This document shows, piece after piece, positions 50,900 through 61,284 of a stretch of DNA of 64,000 nucleotides (position 1 is its first letter; each line of letters starts with the position of its first letter). Under the pieces are notes generated by a model. That model searched no databases and had not been told where the DNA came from. It was given only the letters and a program-made list of their open reading frames with translations. The translations under genes and the position numbers were made by a program. Source of the stretch: Undibacterium piscinae (lineage in GTDB: Bacteria; Pseudomonadota; Gammaproteobacteria; Burkholderiales; Burkholderiaceae_D). The DNA lies in NCBI GenBank assembly GCA_003970805.2, contig CP051152.1, forward strand, positions 3,782,001-3,846,000. Direction: 5' to 3'.

Positions 50900-51658
50900 A
50901 TGAGATTACTCACCATACCTGCCGATGCCAATCCTAGTTTTTCCAAGCTAAGCTTAAGCCTTGCCAGCACCTCCAAAGAGGTCAGGGAAGTGCAGCGCTT
51001 GCGTTATAAAGTGTTCATAGAAGCGATGGGTTTATCTGCGTTGAGTAATCCGGAGGGATTGGACACTGACGAATTTGACGAGCATTGCGACCATCTGATC
51101 GTGCGCGATACCAAGACCCTTAAAGTGGTCGGCACCTACCGTATTCTGGGCCCGAACGCAGCGCGCCATCTGGGCCGCTATTATTCTGAAACCGAATTTG
51201 ATTTATCCCGCCTGGCAAATATCCGCGGCAGTATTGCCGAAGCGGGGCGTGCCTGCATCCATCCTGACTATCGCAGTGGCACCGTGATCATGATGCTGTG
51301 GGCTGGCTTGGCGGCATATATGCAGCGTGAGCGTTGCACTTACCTGATCGGTTGTGCCAGCATCAGCCTCACTGACGGTGGTCATAATGCGGCGGCGATT
51401 TGCCGTAGTTTTAAAGAGACCGATTACGCACCACTCGATTATCGCGTCACGCCGCATCTGCCTTTCCCTATCGAGAATATGGATGAAGGACATGTGGCGC
51501 GTATTCCTCCGCTACTGAAAGGCTATTTGCGCGCCGGTGCCTGGGTTTGCGGCGATCCGGCCTGGGACCCTGATTTTCACTGCGCAGATTTGTTTGTGAT
51601 GCTGCCGTTGGCGAATCTGGATAATCGTTACGCCAGGCATTACGGCACCGGGGAGTAA
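50900..51658 (+). CDS. olsB: Ornithine N-alpha-acyltransferase OlsB (ornithine lipid synthesis)
   Basis: A 252-residue GNAT-type acyltransferase. Conserved family blocks: VREVQRLRYKVFIEAMG, DEFDEHCDHLIVRD, VVGTYRILGP, IAEAGRACIHPDYRSGTVIMMLW and YLIGCASISLTDGG. OlsB attaches a 3-hydroxyacyl chain to ornithine to form lyso-ornithine lipid; OlsA adds the second chain. In several bacteria the pathway is induced by phosphate limitation to replace phospholipids, consistent with the Pho boxes. ATG 50900 follows GAGGAT. It is cotranscribed with the phosphoesterase gene 3 nt downstream. Confidence 0.85.
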   Translation: MRLLTIPADANPSFSKLSLSLASTSKEVREVQRLRYKVFIEAMGLSALSNPEGLDTDEFDEHCDHLIVRDTKTLKVVGTYRILGPNAARHLGRYYSETEFDLSRLANIRGSIAEAGRACIHPDYRSGTVIMMLWAGLAAYMQRERCTYLIGCASISLTDGGHNAAAICRSFKETDYAPLDYRVTPHLPFPIENMDEGHVARIPPLLKGYLRAGAWVCGDPAWDPDFHCADLFVMLPLANLDNRYARHYGTGE

Positions 51659-51661
51659 GCA

Positions 51662-52540
51662 ATGAAACCGGCAGATCAGTTCCTGAATAAAAAAATGAGT
51701 CGCAAGCTGTTTAATACCGGCAAAAAAGAAGTGAGTCGTTTTCGCACTATTTGGATTTCTGATCTGCATCTGGGAACTACCGGTTGCCAGGCCGCACGCT
51801 TGCTGGAGTTTTTGCAGTCCACCGAATCTGAAACCCTGTATCTGGTCGGTGACATCATCGACGGCTGGCAACTAAAGCGGCGTTGGTACTGGGATCAGGC
51901 ACATAACAACGTCGTGCAAACGGTCCTGAAAAAAGCCAAGAAGGGCACCAATGTGATCTTTGTGCCGGGCAATCACGACGAGGCGATACGCCAGTTCATT
52001 GATCTCGATTTTGGTGGCATTAAGGTCAGGGATGAAATGGTGCATGTCACTGCACAAGGTAAGCGCATGCTGGTGTTGCATGGTGACAGATTCGACGGTG
52101 TGATCGCCTGCGCCAAATGGCTGGCCTATGTCGGCGATAGTTTATATACGGTGATCCTCAAATTTAACCAGGTATTTAATAGTTGGCGCGCTCGCGTTGG
52201 CTTGCCGTATTGGTCGCTCTCACAATATCTGAAGCTCAAAGTTAAAAACGCCGTCAGCTATATCAGTTCGTTTGAAAATGCGCTGGCCGATGAGGCGCGT
52301 AAGCGTGGCCTTGATGGCGTCATTTGCGGTCATATCCACAAGGCGGAAATCCGCGAGATAGACGGAATTACCTATTGCAACGATGGTGATTGGGTGGAAA
52401 GTCTGTCGGCCTTGGTTGAGGATGCCAGTGGCGAATTACGGCTGGTTAGCTGGCATGACATCGTACTGCGCGATCAACAGGCGGAGCTCGCTCCGCAGCC
52501 GGTGCAGGAACCCGTGATGGTGCCTGGTTTGCACGCCTGA
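51662..52540 (+). CDS. LpxH-like metallophosphoesterase (UDP-2,3-diacylglucosamine diphosphatase family)
   Basis: A 292-residue calcineurin-like phosphoesterase. Metal-binding motifs in order: ISDLHLG, LVGDIIDGWQ, VPGNHDEA, VLHGDRFDGV and CGHIHKAEI. A C-terminal NDGDWVES follows. Family members cleave UDP-diacylglucosamine in lipid A synthesis or act on related envelope lipids. Pairing with olsB under a Pho box suggests a role in lipid remodelling, possibly phosphate release from lipid intermediates (inference). Confidence 0.83.
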   Translation: MKPADQFLNKKMSRKLFNTGKKEVSRFRTIWISDLHLGTTGCQAARLLEFLQSTESETLYLVGDIIDGWQLKRRWYWDQAHNNVVQTVLKKAKKGTNVIFVPGNHDEAIRQFIDLDFGGIKVRDEMVHVTAQGKRMLVLHGDRFDGVIACAKWLAYVGDSLYTVILKFNQVFNSWRARVGLPYWSLSQYLKLKVKNAVSYISSFENALADEARKRGLDGVICGHIHKAEIREIDGITYCNDGDWVESLSALVEDASGELRLVSWHDIVLRDQQAELAPQPVQEPVMVPGLHA

Positions 52541-52960
52541 TTCCTTCAAAGGACTTAGGAAAAAAGGGTTTTTCTGAGGGGAATTTTTAACAAGGCTTGA
52601 ATCAGGCTATTCTCGCTTATACCGGCATTTTCGATGCCGTGATACATCCTGGTAGAGAATTTTTGAAATATCTAAATCGGAACAAGCCCTTAATCGGGAT
52701 GTAGGGCAAGGCGCAAACCGCAGCAATACATTGGCATTGAGAGCCACACAGGACGCAAGGGACGTAATCAAGATTTTCCCTGCGAACGCTGCGCCTCTGC
52801 GGCAAGAAAGTTTTTTTGTTTTTAGGTTTTTAGAAATTTTCAAATATCAATACGCAATACACAATAAGCATGCGCTTGCTGGCATGATGTGGCTCGCGAA
52901 GGCGCATGGATAGTGCGTCTGGGTTTTTAGAATGGCTCTTTTACATTGCCCGGACTTGGC
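52541..52960. other. Spacer between two convergent transcription units
   Basis: About 420 bp, no gene supported. GAAAAA-AGGG-TTTTTC at 52559-52574 is a weak terminator-like hairpin. Two similar AT-rich segments (about 52657-52680 and 52825-52850) flank a GC-richer core and look like a decayed repeat; nothing is recognised with confidence. Confidence 0.45.
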
Positions 52961-53431
52961 TTATTTCAGCACCAGATCGGGTGTCATGATAGCTTTCAGG
53001 TAGGTCTGCAAGCCATCCTCTTCCTTTTGCTTTTGGCTGATCCACCAGACATTGCCCTTGCGTACTGCACACTCCATCTGCATAGGGGCGATCAGACGGG
53101 CGGCGACCTGACCCAGATAGGGCTGGTGTCCGACGATCAATACCGGCTCGCGGCTATGCGGCCAGTTAGCAGCTGCCAGCACTTCATCTGCGCTGGCATT
53201 TGGGCCCAGTTCGTGCAAAACCTTGAATTTTCTGTCCAGCGCTGCCATGGTTTCCCTGGTTCTCAGGGTAGGGCTGACCAGGATGCGGCAACTATCGGGC
53301 AGGTTGCCATCCAGCCAACGCGCCATCTTGTTGGCTTGCCTGATTCCTTTGGGCGTCAGCCTGCGAGACTCGTCGGGTAGTTCCGCTGTGCCCGGTTCCG
53401 CTTCCGCATGGCGCCAGAGTATCAGATCCAT
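52961..53431 (-). CDS. sixA: Phosphohistidine phosphatase SixA
   Basis: A 156-residue histidine phosphatase. Catalytic RHAEAEP at the N-terminus (LILWRHAEAE), SPTLRTRETM with the second phosphate-binding arginine, and the distal LIVGHQPYLG histidine. SixA removes phosphate from phosphohistidines, for example the ArcB Hpt domain or the nitrogen phosphotransferase system. It lies 31 nt after ppk1 on the same strand, so it probably shares the Pho-box promoter. Confidence 0.9.
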   Translation of the reverse strand: MDLILWRHAEAEPGTAELPDESRRLTPKGIRQANKMARWLDGNLPDSCRILVSPTLRTRETMAALDRKFKVLHELGPNASADEVLAAANWPHSREPVLIVGHQPYLGQVAARLIAPMQMECAVRKGNVWWISQKQKEEDGLQTYLKAIMTPDLVLK

Positions 53432-53462
53432 ACTTGCCTCACTAAACTGAGTATGCCGGTTC

Positions 53463-55666
53463 TCATTCGTCCGCGACCGAGCCCAAGTGCTGCATCAGGT
53501 GTGCCTGAGCGCAGAACGGTACTTGCTTGGCACGGGTTTTCTTGCGTTCGTAATGACCTTCGGTATCGAGTGTCCAGGCATTGACATTGTCTTTCAGGTA
53601 GGGCTCCAGACCTTCTGTCATCACGCGTTTTTTGAGTGATTTATCCAAGACCGGAAACGCCACTTCTATGCGCCGGAACAGATTGCGGCTCATCCAGTCG
53701 GCGCTGGCCAGATAGGTGTCGTGCTGCAGGTCGTTGCGGAAATAATAAATGCGGGAATGTTCGAGGAAGCGTCCGATAATCGAGCGTACCCGGATGTTTT
53801 CGGATAAGCCCGGCACACCGGGGCGCAGCGTGCAGGCACCACGTATGATCAGGTCAATCTTGACGCCGTCGGCGGACGCGGCATACAGCGCACGGATCAC
53901 CGACTCATCGACCAGGGCATTCATCTTGGCGATGATGCGCCCCGGCCGGCCTTCTCTGGCGATCTTGGCTTCGTTGCGTATCGCCTTGATGATCTGCGGT
54001 TGTAAGGCAAACGGTGCCAGCCACAGGTAATCGAGTTTCTTGGGCTTGGTCAGTCCGGTCAGATGGATGAACACCTCGTTGACTTCGGCCGCCATTTGCG
54101 GGTGCGCCGTCAGCAAGCCAAAATCGGTGTAAAACTTCGTGGTGGAAGGATGGTAGTTGCCAGTGCCGAGATGGGCGTAGTGGCGCAGCACGCCGCCTTC
54201 TTCCCGGCGAATGACCAAGGCTAATTTTGCGTGGGTTTTTAGTCCGACCACGCCATATACGACCTGTGCGCCGGCACGCTGCAGTTTGTCGGCCCAGTTG
54301 ATATTTGCCTCTTCATCGAAGCGCGCCATCAGCTCGACAATTACGGTCACTTCCTTGCCTTGCCGTGCTGCGGTGATCAGCGATTCCATCAAATCCGAAT
54401 TCATCCCGGTGCGGTAGATGGTTTGCTTGATCGCCAGTACGTTAGGATCTTGCGATGCTGAACGGATGAAATCGATTACCGTCTGGAACGGCTGGAATGG
54501 GTGATGCAATAAAATGTCCTGTTTGTGCAACAGGGAAAAAATATTGATATTGCTTAACTTGGCACTGGCTTTGGCGGCAAACGGCGGAAACCTCAGGTTG
54601 GGCTGCTTGATGTGATCGACCAGTTCTGACAACCTGACCATATTCACCGGGCCATCGACTTGGTACAGCCTATCCTGATCCAGCGAGAATTGTTCAAGCA
54701 AGAAGCGCGATAACTCTTCCGGGCAATTTTTGGCGACCTCCAGTCTTACCGCGATGCCAAACTGGCGGCCCTGTAATTCACCTTGCAGCGCATGGCGCAG
54801 ATTTTTCACTTCCTCTTCATCGACCCACAAGTCGCTGTCGCGCGTGACGCGAAACTGTGAATAGGCCAGCACTTCACGGCCGTTAAACAGGTCACCGATA
54901 TGTGCATGGATGACGGAAGAGAGCAGACAGAAAGAAATGCCGTTAGTCGATAGTTCATCCGGCAGACGTATTACGCGTGGCAATACTCTGGGAGCCTTGA
55001 CGATGGCAATCGCGGTGCCGCGCCCGAAGGCATCCTTACCGGCCAGCGACACGATGAAATTGAGACTCTTGTTGACGACCTGCGGAAACGGGTGGGCCGG
55101 ATCAAGACCGATAGGGGTCAGCAGCGGCCGCACTTCACGGTCGAAATAAGATTTTACCCAGGCACGCTGCGCTTCATTTCTGTCTGTATGACGCAACAGA
55201 TGTATGTGCTTGCGCGACAGTTGCGGCAATATTTCCTGATTCAGGACCGCATATTGGCGGGTCGCAAGCTGATGGCATTCGGTCGCTATGCGTTCCATCA
55301 TGGCGATAAAACTGGGATGTTGCGCCAATTCACCGTCTATATGGTGTTTTGTGCCAGCAGACTGGCAACCCGGACTTCAAAAAACTCATCAAGATTGCTG
55401 CCTACTATACATAAGTAGCGCAGACGTTCGAGTAAAGGGATGCTACGGTCTTCGGCTTGTGCCAGTACGCGCCAGTTAAAGGCAATTTGTGACATTTCCC
55501 TGTCGAGAAAAATGACCGCGCGTGATAATCCGGGTTGGGCGATATTTTTTGTCACAATGCTGACCTCATCGTTGGCCGGTTGATCGCCAGGCAGGGCAAT
55601 GACAGCCATCTCTGGCTCATTTTTCTCTGGAGTGTGCGTTTCCCTATCCTGCATCGTGTTTTGCAT
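53463..55666 (-). pseudogene. ppk1: Polyphosphate kinase Ppk1, frameshifted as given
   Basis: Makes polyphosphate from ATP. The N-terminal frame (55666-55337) has [19 protein letters not shown] and [20 protein letters not shown]. The second (to 53463) has SYFDREVRPLLTPIGLDP, the catalytic histidine region RHYAHLGTGNYHPSTTKFYTD, and SADWMSRNLFRR. The frame breaks at ACC ATA TAG: two extra bases in TATAT (55338-55342). Removing them gives [11 protein letters not shown] and 733 residues, a normal size. The promoter has a near-consensus Pho box. Likely a sequence error, otherwise a null allele. Confidence 0.9.
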
Positions 55667-55697
55667 GTCATAAAGCCGTTGGTCTCTGATAGCACTG

Positions 55698-55731
55698 ATT
55701 GTAAGCAGCTAATATGACAAGTTTATGACAA
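55698..55731 (-). promoter_or_regulatory. Pho box and -10 of ppk1
   Basis: On the minus strand TTGTCATAAACTTGTCAT (55731 to 55714) agrees with the E. coli Pho box at about 15 of 18 positions. Exactly 10 bp later comes TACAAT (55703-55698), a good -10. This is the layout of PhoB-activated promoters lacking a -35. Confidence 0.82.
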
Positions 55732-55772
55732 TTTATTACTATCTATGTAATCATTTCATAATTATTTCAGGT

Positions 55773-55806
55773 ACGTCATAATCCTGTCATATTCCGCAAG
55801 TAGAGT
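55773..55806 (+). promoter_or_regulatory. Pho box and -10 of pstS
   Basis: ACGTCATAATCCTGTCAT (55773-55790) has two TCAT half-sites 11 bp apart. TAGAGT (55801-55806) starts 10 bp after the box, as in PhoB promoters. pstS starts 45 bp downstream. Confidence 0.78.
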
Positions 55807-55851
55807 TCGTTCGTGTTACAGAAGTCCGAATTAATTAACCCTGAGGTGAAT

Positions 55852-56896
55852 ATGCAATTGAATCGTGTCCTGAAGTCTCTGGTTGTTGCTGTTGGTGCTG
55901 CAATCTCTTTCTCCGTTGTACATGCTGCTGATATGACAGGTGCAGGTGCGACTTTCCCTTATCCAATTTATGCCAAATGGGCGGAAGCCTACAAAAAGGC
56001 GACTGGTAATGGCTTGAACTACCAGTCTATCGGTTCCGGTGGCGGGATTAAGCAGATTAAGGCCAAGACCGTGGATTTTGGCGCTTCCGATATGCCTTTG
56101 AAGGCAGAAGACCTCGATGCTGAAGGTTTGATGCAATTTCCGGCAATTATCGGTGGTGTAGTTCCTGTCGTGAATATCGAAGGTATTGCTCCAGGAAAAA
56201 TGAAGATGACAGGCGATGTCTTGGCCGGCATTTACATGGGTAAGATTACTAAATGGAATGCGGCGGGAAATTACTGCTTTGAATCCAGGCCTGAAATTGC
56301 CAGCGGAAGAGATTACTGTAGTGCATCGTTCAGATGGATCGGGTACGACGTTTCTGTGGACTGATTATTTGTCCAAGGTAAGCCCGGAATTTAAGACAGC
56401 GGTTGGTTCCTCAACCGCCGTGAAATGGCCGGTTGGTCTGGGCGGTAAAGGCAATGAAGGTGTTGCTGCCAGTGTCAGACAAATCAAAAACTCTATCGGT
56501 TATGTTGAGTACGCCTTCGTTAAGAAAAACAAGATGACTCACACCCAGTTGAAAAACATGGATGGTCAATTTGTCGAGCCAGATGATGAGAATTTCAAGT
56601 CTGCAGCGGCTGGTGCTGATTGGGTAAAAACTCCAGGTATGGGCGTGGTTCTGACAAATCAGCCAGGTAAGGCGACATGGCCAATTACCGGCGCGTCTTT
56701 TATCTTGATGCATAAGGCACAAGTTGATGCGGAAAAAGGAAAAGAAGTATTGAAGTTCTTTGACTGGGCTTTCAAAAATGGCGGCGCCATGGCGACTGAA
56801 CTGGAGTATGTTTCCCTGCCAGCACCAGTGGTCAAGTTGATCGGTGATGGCTGGAAGGCAAAAATGAAAGATGCTTCCGGCAAGGCATTGTGGTAA
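55852..56896 (+). pseudogene. pstS: Phosphate-binding protein PstS, frameshifted as given
   Basis: Periplasmic receptor of the Pst importer. ATG 55852 follows TGAGGTGAA; the signal peptide ends VVHA/AD. First frame: GAGATFPYPIYAKW, SIGSGGGIKQIKAKTVDFGASDMPL. Second frame: RSDGSGTTFLWTDYLSKVSP, FVKKNKM, GASFILMHKAQ. The join is at AAT GCG GCG GGA: GGG at 56265-56267 has one G too many. Removing it gives NAAEITALNPGLKLP and a normal 347 residues. First gene of pstSCAB-phoUBR behind a Pho box. Confidence 0.92.
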
Positions 56897-56955
56897 GCGG
56901 CATTAGCTTGCCTACCCTGGTCTGAAGTCAGAGTAATTCTTAGTATTTAAAAATA

Positions 56956-56990
56956 GTGCAGGTTCTGTGCAGTGTGCGCAGAACCTGCAC
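56956..56990 (+). other. Intercistronic hairpin between pstS and pstC
   Basis: GTGCAGGTTCTG (56956-56967) pairs perfectly with CAGAACCTGCAC (56979-56990). There is no T run, so it is more likely an mRNA 3'-end stabiliser for pstS than a full terminator. Confidence 0.78.
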
Positions 56991-57013
56991 AAACAGATGG
57001 AAAGCTTTATTCC

Positions 57014-58052
57014 ATGAATACCCAACCAGTATCCCTATCCGCCACCCAGCCTGTCATTCATCCGCCAGTTCATGCCACTGAGCAAGCCCATGGCGCGCAA
57101 CTGAATATGGCTGCAGTGATGCGCCGTCAGCAATGGCAGGATTTCCTATTTCATAAACTGACTTTCAGTTTTGCCTTATTCGTATTGCTGGTGCTGCTAG
57201 GCATCATCATTTCCCTGGTGATCAATGCCTGGCCCGCAATGCGGGAGTTTGGCTTCGCCTTCGTTACCACCATAGAGTGGGACCCCGTCAATGATAAATA
57301 CGGTGGTTTGATCGCGATCGTTGGTACCCTGGTTACCTCGCTGATCGCGCTGTTGATCGCATTTCCTATCAGCTTCGGTATCGCCCTGTTTTTGACTGAA
57401 ATTTGCCCGGTGTGGCTCAAGCGCCCTTTAGGTACGGCGATCGAATTGCTGGCCGGTGTCCCTAGTATTATTTACGGGATGTGGGGTTTATTCGTGTTTG
57501 CCCCCTTTGTTTTCTGAATATATACAGCCTGCGTTGGCCGCAACACTAGGTAAGTTGCCTGTCATCGGGGCCCTGTTTTCCGGACCTATGATAGGCATAG
57601 GTATTTTGTCGGCAGGGATGATACTTGCCGTGATGATCATTCCTTTCATTTCATCGGTGATGCGCGACGTGTTCGAGGTTGTGCCGCCGGTCCTGAAAGA
57701 ATCCGCCTACGGTTTAGGCTGCACCAAATGGGAAGTTGTCAGGAAAATTGTGCTGCCTTACACAAAAATTGGCGTAGTCGGCGGCGTGATGCTGGGTTTG
57801 GGGCGCGCGCTTGGCGAGACCATGGCCATTACGTTCGTGATCGGTAATGCGCATAAATTGTCCTGGTCCTTGTTTGCTCCGGGTAATAGTATTGCCTCCA
57901 CCCTGGCCAATGAGTTTGCCGAGGCCGAAACAGTCTTGCATACGTCCTCCTTGTTCTTTTTAGGCCTGATACTGTTTGTGATTACGTTTATTGTGTTGTC
58001 CGCCGCTAAATTGATGCTGCTGGGACTGAGTAAGAAAGAAGGGGCAAAATAA
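57014..58052 (+). pseudogene. pstC: Phosphate ABC transporter permease PstC, frameshifted as given
   Basis: Inner-membrane subunit with six expected helices. First frame (57014-57517): [60 protein letters not shown]. Second: [15 protein letters not shown], the EAA loop [20 protein letters not shown] and [19 protein letters not shown]. The break is in a run of five C residues (57501-57505); four give APLFSEY and 345 residues. ATG 57014 is preferred over the upstream start in the hairpin. It overlaps pstA by one base. Confidence 0.92.
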
Positions 58053-58909
58053 TGACAGCCGTAAAAAATCCCGTGTATCGCCGCCGCTTATTTATGCATA
58101 GAGTTGGCATTACCTTGTCGTCGCTGGCGATGGCAATAGGTGTCAGTTTCCTCATGTGGATCTTGTTTACGCTACTGCTCAAAGGTTTTTCGGCTTTGAG
58201 TATGAGCATACTGATAGAGACTACACCGGCACCTGGCAGTGAGGGTGGAGGTCTGATGAATGCCATCCTCGGCAGCCTGATGATGGTAGGAACGGCGACA
58301 CTGATCAGTACGCCCATCGGTATTCTGGCCGGGATCTATCTGGCCGAATATGGGGATAAAAACTGGTTTGGTGCAGTCACGCGTTTTGTTACTGACATCA
58401 TGTTGTCGGCGCCTTCCATCGTGATTGGCCTGTTTGTCTATGCAATCTATGTTTTTCACGTAAAGCATTTCTCCGGTTGGGCCGGCAGTATCGCCATTTC
58501 CCTGATTGCCATTCCGGTCGTGGTACGCACTACCGACAATATGCTGGGACTGGTGCCTACCAGTTTGCGTGAAGCGGCATTTGCGCTCGGCGCGCCACGC
58601 TGGAAAGTCGCATTGCTGATACGTTTGCGCGCGGTAAAGGCCGGCGTGATGACCGGCATCTTGCTGGCGGTAGCACGGATTTCCGGAGAGACTGCGCCGT
58701 TGCTATTTACTGCACTAAACAACCAGTTTTATAACGCAAACATGAATAAGCCTATGGCGAATTTACCGGTGGTGATCTACCAGTTTGCGATGAGTCCTTA
58801 TGATAACTGGCGCGAGCTGGCTTGGGCTGGCGCACTGTTGATTACCTTTAGTGTGCTTGGCTTGAATATTCTGGCACGCACCGTATTTAGTCAAAAAGTA
58901 AAAAATTAA
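58052..58909 (+). CDS. pstA: Phosphate ABC transporter permease PstA
   Basis: A 285-residue permease with about six transmembrane helices. Conserved [44 protein letters not shown] blocks precede the EAA loop [21 protein letters not shown], then [21 protein letters not shown]. Start overlaps the pstC stop (TAATG). Partner of PstC in the membrane. Confidence 0.95.
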   Translation: MTAVKNPVYRRRLFMHRVGITLSSLAMAIGVSFLMWILFTLLLKGFSALSMSILIETTPAPGSEGGGLMNAILGSLMMVGTATLISTPIGILAGIYLAEYGDKNWFGAVTRFVTDIMLSAPSIVIGLFVYAIYVFHVKHFSGWAGSIAISLIAIPVVVRTTDNMLGLVPTSLREAAFALGAPRWKVALLIRLRAVKAGVMTGILLAVARISGETAPLLFTALNNQFYNANMNKPMANLPVVIYQFAMSPYDNWRELAWAGALLITFSVLGLNILARTVFSQKVKN

Positions 58910-58925
58910 TTTCCTGGAAAACCAT

Positions 58926-59705
58926 ATGTCCACTCCAAACACTGCACCAGAAAAGATGTCGATAGAGATTTCAGGCCTGAATTTTTTCTATGGCGCCACA
59001 CGCAGCTTGCGTGACGTCAACCTCAATATCCGCGACAAAAAAGTAACCGCCTTTATCGGCCCGTCCGGCTGTGGTAAGTCGACATTGCTGCGTACGCTGA
59101 ATCGTATGTACGATCTTTACCCTGGTCAGCGTGCTGAAGGCAAGATCATGTATCACGGTAAGAACATTCTTGATGCCGATCAGGATATCAATTTGCTGCG
59201 TGCCAAGGTCGGCATGGTCTTTCAAAAACCTACCCCTTTCCCTATGTCGGTGTATGACAACATCGCTTTTGGCGTGCGTTTGTACGAAAACCTGCCAAAA
59301 GGCGAGATGGATGAGCGGGTTGAATGGGCCTTGAAAAAAGCGGCGTTGTGGACTGAAGTCAAAGACAAACTCAATAAGAGTGGCTTGAGCTTGTCCGGTG
59401 GTCAGCAGCAGCGTTTATGTATCGCCCGCGGGGTGTCGGTGAAACCGGAAGTATTGTTGCTCGACGAACCTACTTCGGCGCTAGATCCTATCTCAACCGT
59501 GAAGATAGAAGAATTGATCCATGAGTTAAAGCAGGATTACACGATCGCCATCGTTACCCACAACATGCAGCAGGCGGCGCGTTGCTCCGACTACACTGCG
59601 TATATGTATTTGGGCGAGTTGGTGGAGTTTGGCGAGACTGATCATATCTTTATGAATCCGGTAAAAAAAGAAACACAAGATTACATCACGGGCCGTTTTG
59701 GTTGA
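58926..59705 (+). CDS. pstB: Phosphate ABC transporter ATPase PstB
   Basis: A 259-residue ABC ATPase. Walker [19 protein letters not shown]-loop [19 protein letters not shown], signature [16 protein letters not shown], Walker [17 protein letters not shown] and the switch histidine in [35 protein letters not shown] and the length are specific for PstB. Confidence 0.97.
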   Translation: MSTPNTAPEKMSIEISGLNFFYGATRSLRDVNLNIRDKKVTAFIGPSGCGKSTLLRTLNRMYDLYPGQRAEGKIMYHGKNILDADQDINLLRAKVGMVFQKPTPFPMSVYDNIAFGVRLYENLPKGEMDERVEWALKKAALWTEVKDKLNKSGLSLSGGQQQRLCIARGVSVKPEVLLLDEPTSALDPISTVKIEELIHELKQDYTIAIVTHNMQQAARCSDYTAYMYLGELVEFGETDHIFMNPVKKETQDYITGRFG

Positions 59706-59756
59706 TGCAAGCTCAGCTACTGATACCCCAATTGATAAAAATTTAGGAGCAAACTG

Positions 59757-60476
59757 ATGACAGGCGAACACTCTTCAAAACAGTATGACAATGATCTGGA
59801 AACCATACGGTCCAAGGTCTTGTTGATGGGCGGTCTGGTAGAAAGCCACTTCCATGATGCGATGGCTTGCTTCCGCTCCGGCAATGTCGTGCAAGCCGCT
59901 GCAGTGATCAAGTCTGACGAAGAAGTGAATCGTCTGGAAGTTGCGCTCGATGACATGTGTAGTCACCTGATCGTAAAGCGCCAACCGGCCGCCAATGATT
60001 TGCGTACCGTGATGGCTACCGGTAAAGTGATTACCGATCTGGAGCGTATCGGTGATGAATCTACCAAAATCGCCAGAATTGCCCATGAGGCGCAGGCCAA
60101 GCACAGAAATATTGCGATGTTCAGCGGCTATGAAACGGTACGTGTGCTGGCCAATAGCGTCGCCGAAATGCTGCATCAGTCTTTGGATGCATTTGCCCGG
60201 CAAGATGGCGCCAAAGCGTTGAAGTTGATCGCTTACGATGAAATTATCGACAATGATTTCCGTTCCATCATGCGTAACCTGATTACTTTTATGATGGAAG
60301 ATCCGAGTACCATTTCATGCTCACTGGATGCATTATGGGTTGCCAAGGCGATCGAACGTATCGGTGATCACGCGAAAAATATCGCCGAGCATACGATTTA
60401 TATCGTTGAAGGCAAAGATATCCGTCACTCAGATTATGTCGCCTCCAAGCAGGTGCAAACAATTAGTAATTCATGA
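59757..60476 (+). CDS. phoU: Phosphate transport system regulator PhoU
   Basis: A 239-residue all-helical protein made of two PhoU repeats. Metal-binding E/D-x-x-x-D type motifs are seen in VITDLERIGDESTKIARIA (repeat 1) and AKAIERIGDHAKNIAEHTIYIVEG (repeat 2). PhoU mediates signalling from PstSCAB to PhoR and keeps PhoB off in phosphate-rich cells. It overlaps phoB by four bases (ATGA). Confidence 0.96.
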   Translation: MTGEHSSKQYDNDLETIRSKVLLMGGLVESHFHDAMACFRSGNVVQAAAVIKSDEEVNRLEVALDDMCSHLIVKRQPAANDLRTVMATGKVITDLERIGDESTKIARIAHEAQAKHRNIAMFSGYETVRVLANSVAEMLHQSLDAFARQDGAKALKLIAYDEIIDNDFRSIMRNLITFMMEDPSTISCSLDALWVAKAIERIGDHAKNIAEHTIYIVEGKDIRHSDYVASKQVQTISNS

Positions 60477-61165
60477 TGGCTGCCGATAAAACCACGATTC
60501 TCATCGTTGAAGATGAGCCCGCTATTGTCGAGTTGGTGACGTATACGCTGAAGGCTGCCGGTTGGAATACCTTTTCGGTCAACAATACGGCCGAAGCCTG
60601 GGACTTTCTTCAGCATCGCACGCCGCAACTTATCTTGCTCGACTGGATGTTGCCTGATCAGAGTGGTTTGAGATTATTGTCAAAAATCCGTTCTGACCGG
60701 CATTTCAACGAAATGCCGGTGATTATGCTGACGGCGAAAAGCATGGAAGAGGACAAGATCGCCGGTCTCGACCATGGTGCCGATGATTATGTGACCAAAC
60801 CGTTTTCGCCGCGTGAACTGACTGCCCGCATCAAGGCCATGCTACGTCGCAAGAGTCCTGAGCACGCGCAAGGTACGCTGGCGGCAGGCAGCATCATTCT
60901 TGATCCGGTCAGCTGTACCGTCAAGATCAGCGATCAAAAAGTGGAAATCGGCCATGCCGAATACAAGCTGCTGAAATTTTTCATGGCGCATCCGGAACGG
61001 GTTTTCTCGCGCAGCCAGTTGCTCGATAAAGTGTGGGGCGATCACGTAGTCATAGAAGAGCGTACTGTCGACGTCCATGTACTGCGTTTGCGTAAGGTAT
61101 TGAAAAATGCCGAAGGCCTGATCAAGACAGTGCGCAGTGTCGGCTACATGCTGTCCGAAAAATAG
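60473..61165 (+). CDS. phoB: Phosphate regulon response regulator PhoB
   Basis: An OmpR-type regulator of 230 residues. Receiver: IVEDEPAIVELV, phosphoacceptor in LILLDWMLPDQSGL, VIMLTAKS and DDYVTKPFSPRE. The C-terminal winged helix has the recognition region HPERVFSRSQLLDKVWG and ERTVDVHVLRLRKVL. It should bind the Pho boxes at 50813, 55714 and 55773. ATG 60473 or ATG 60476 are both possible starts. Confidence 0.96.
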   Translation: MMAADKTTILIVEDEPAIVELVTYTLKAAGWNTFSVNNTAEAWDFLQHRTPQLILLDWMLPDQSGLRLLSKIRSDRHFNEMPVIMLTAKSMEEDKIAGLDHGADDYVTKPFSPRELTARIKAMLRRKSPEHAQGTLAAGSIILDPVSCTVKISDQKVEIGHAEYKLLKFFMAHPERVFSRSQLLDKVWGDHVVIEERTVDVHVLRLRKVLKNAEGLIKTVRSVGYMLSEK

Positions 61166-61284
61166 GGTATTTTCGCTTTCTTGAGTCGCAGGCGAAAACG
61201 GCTAGCCGCGGTGGGCGATAATCCACCGCAAGCTTTCGATATTAAAATTCCTTTGTACTGCCAATCAATTATTAACAGGCGCTA

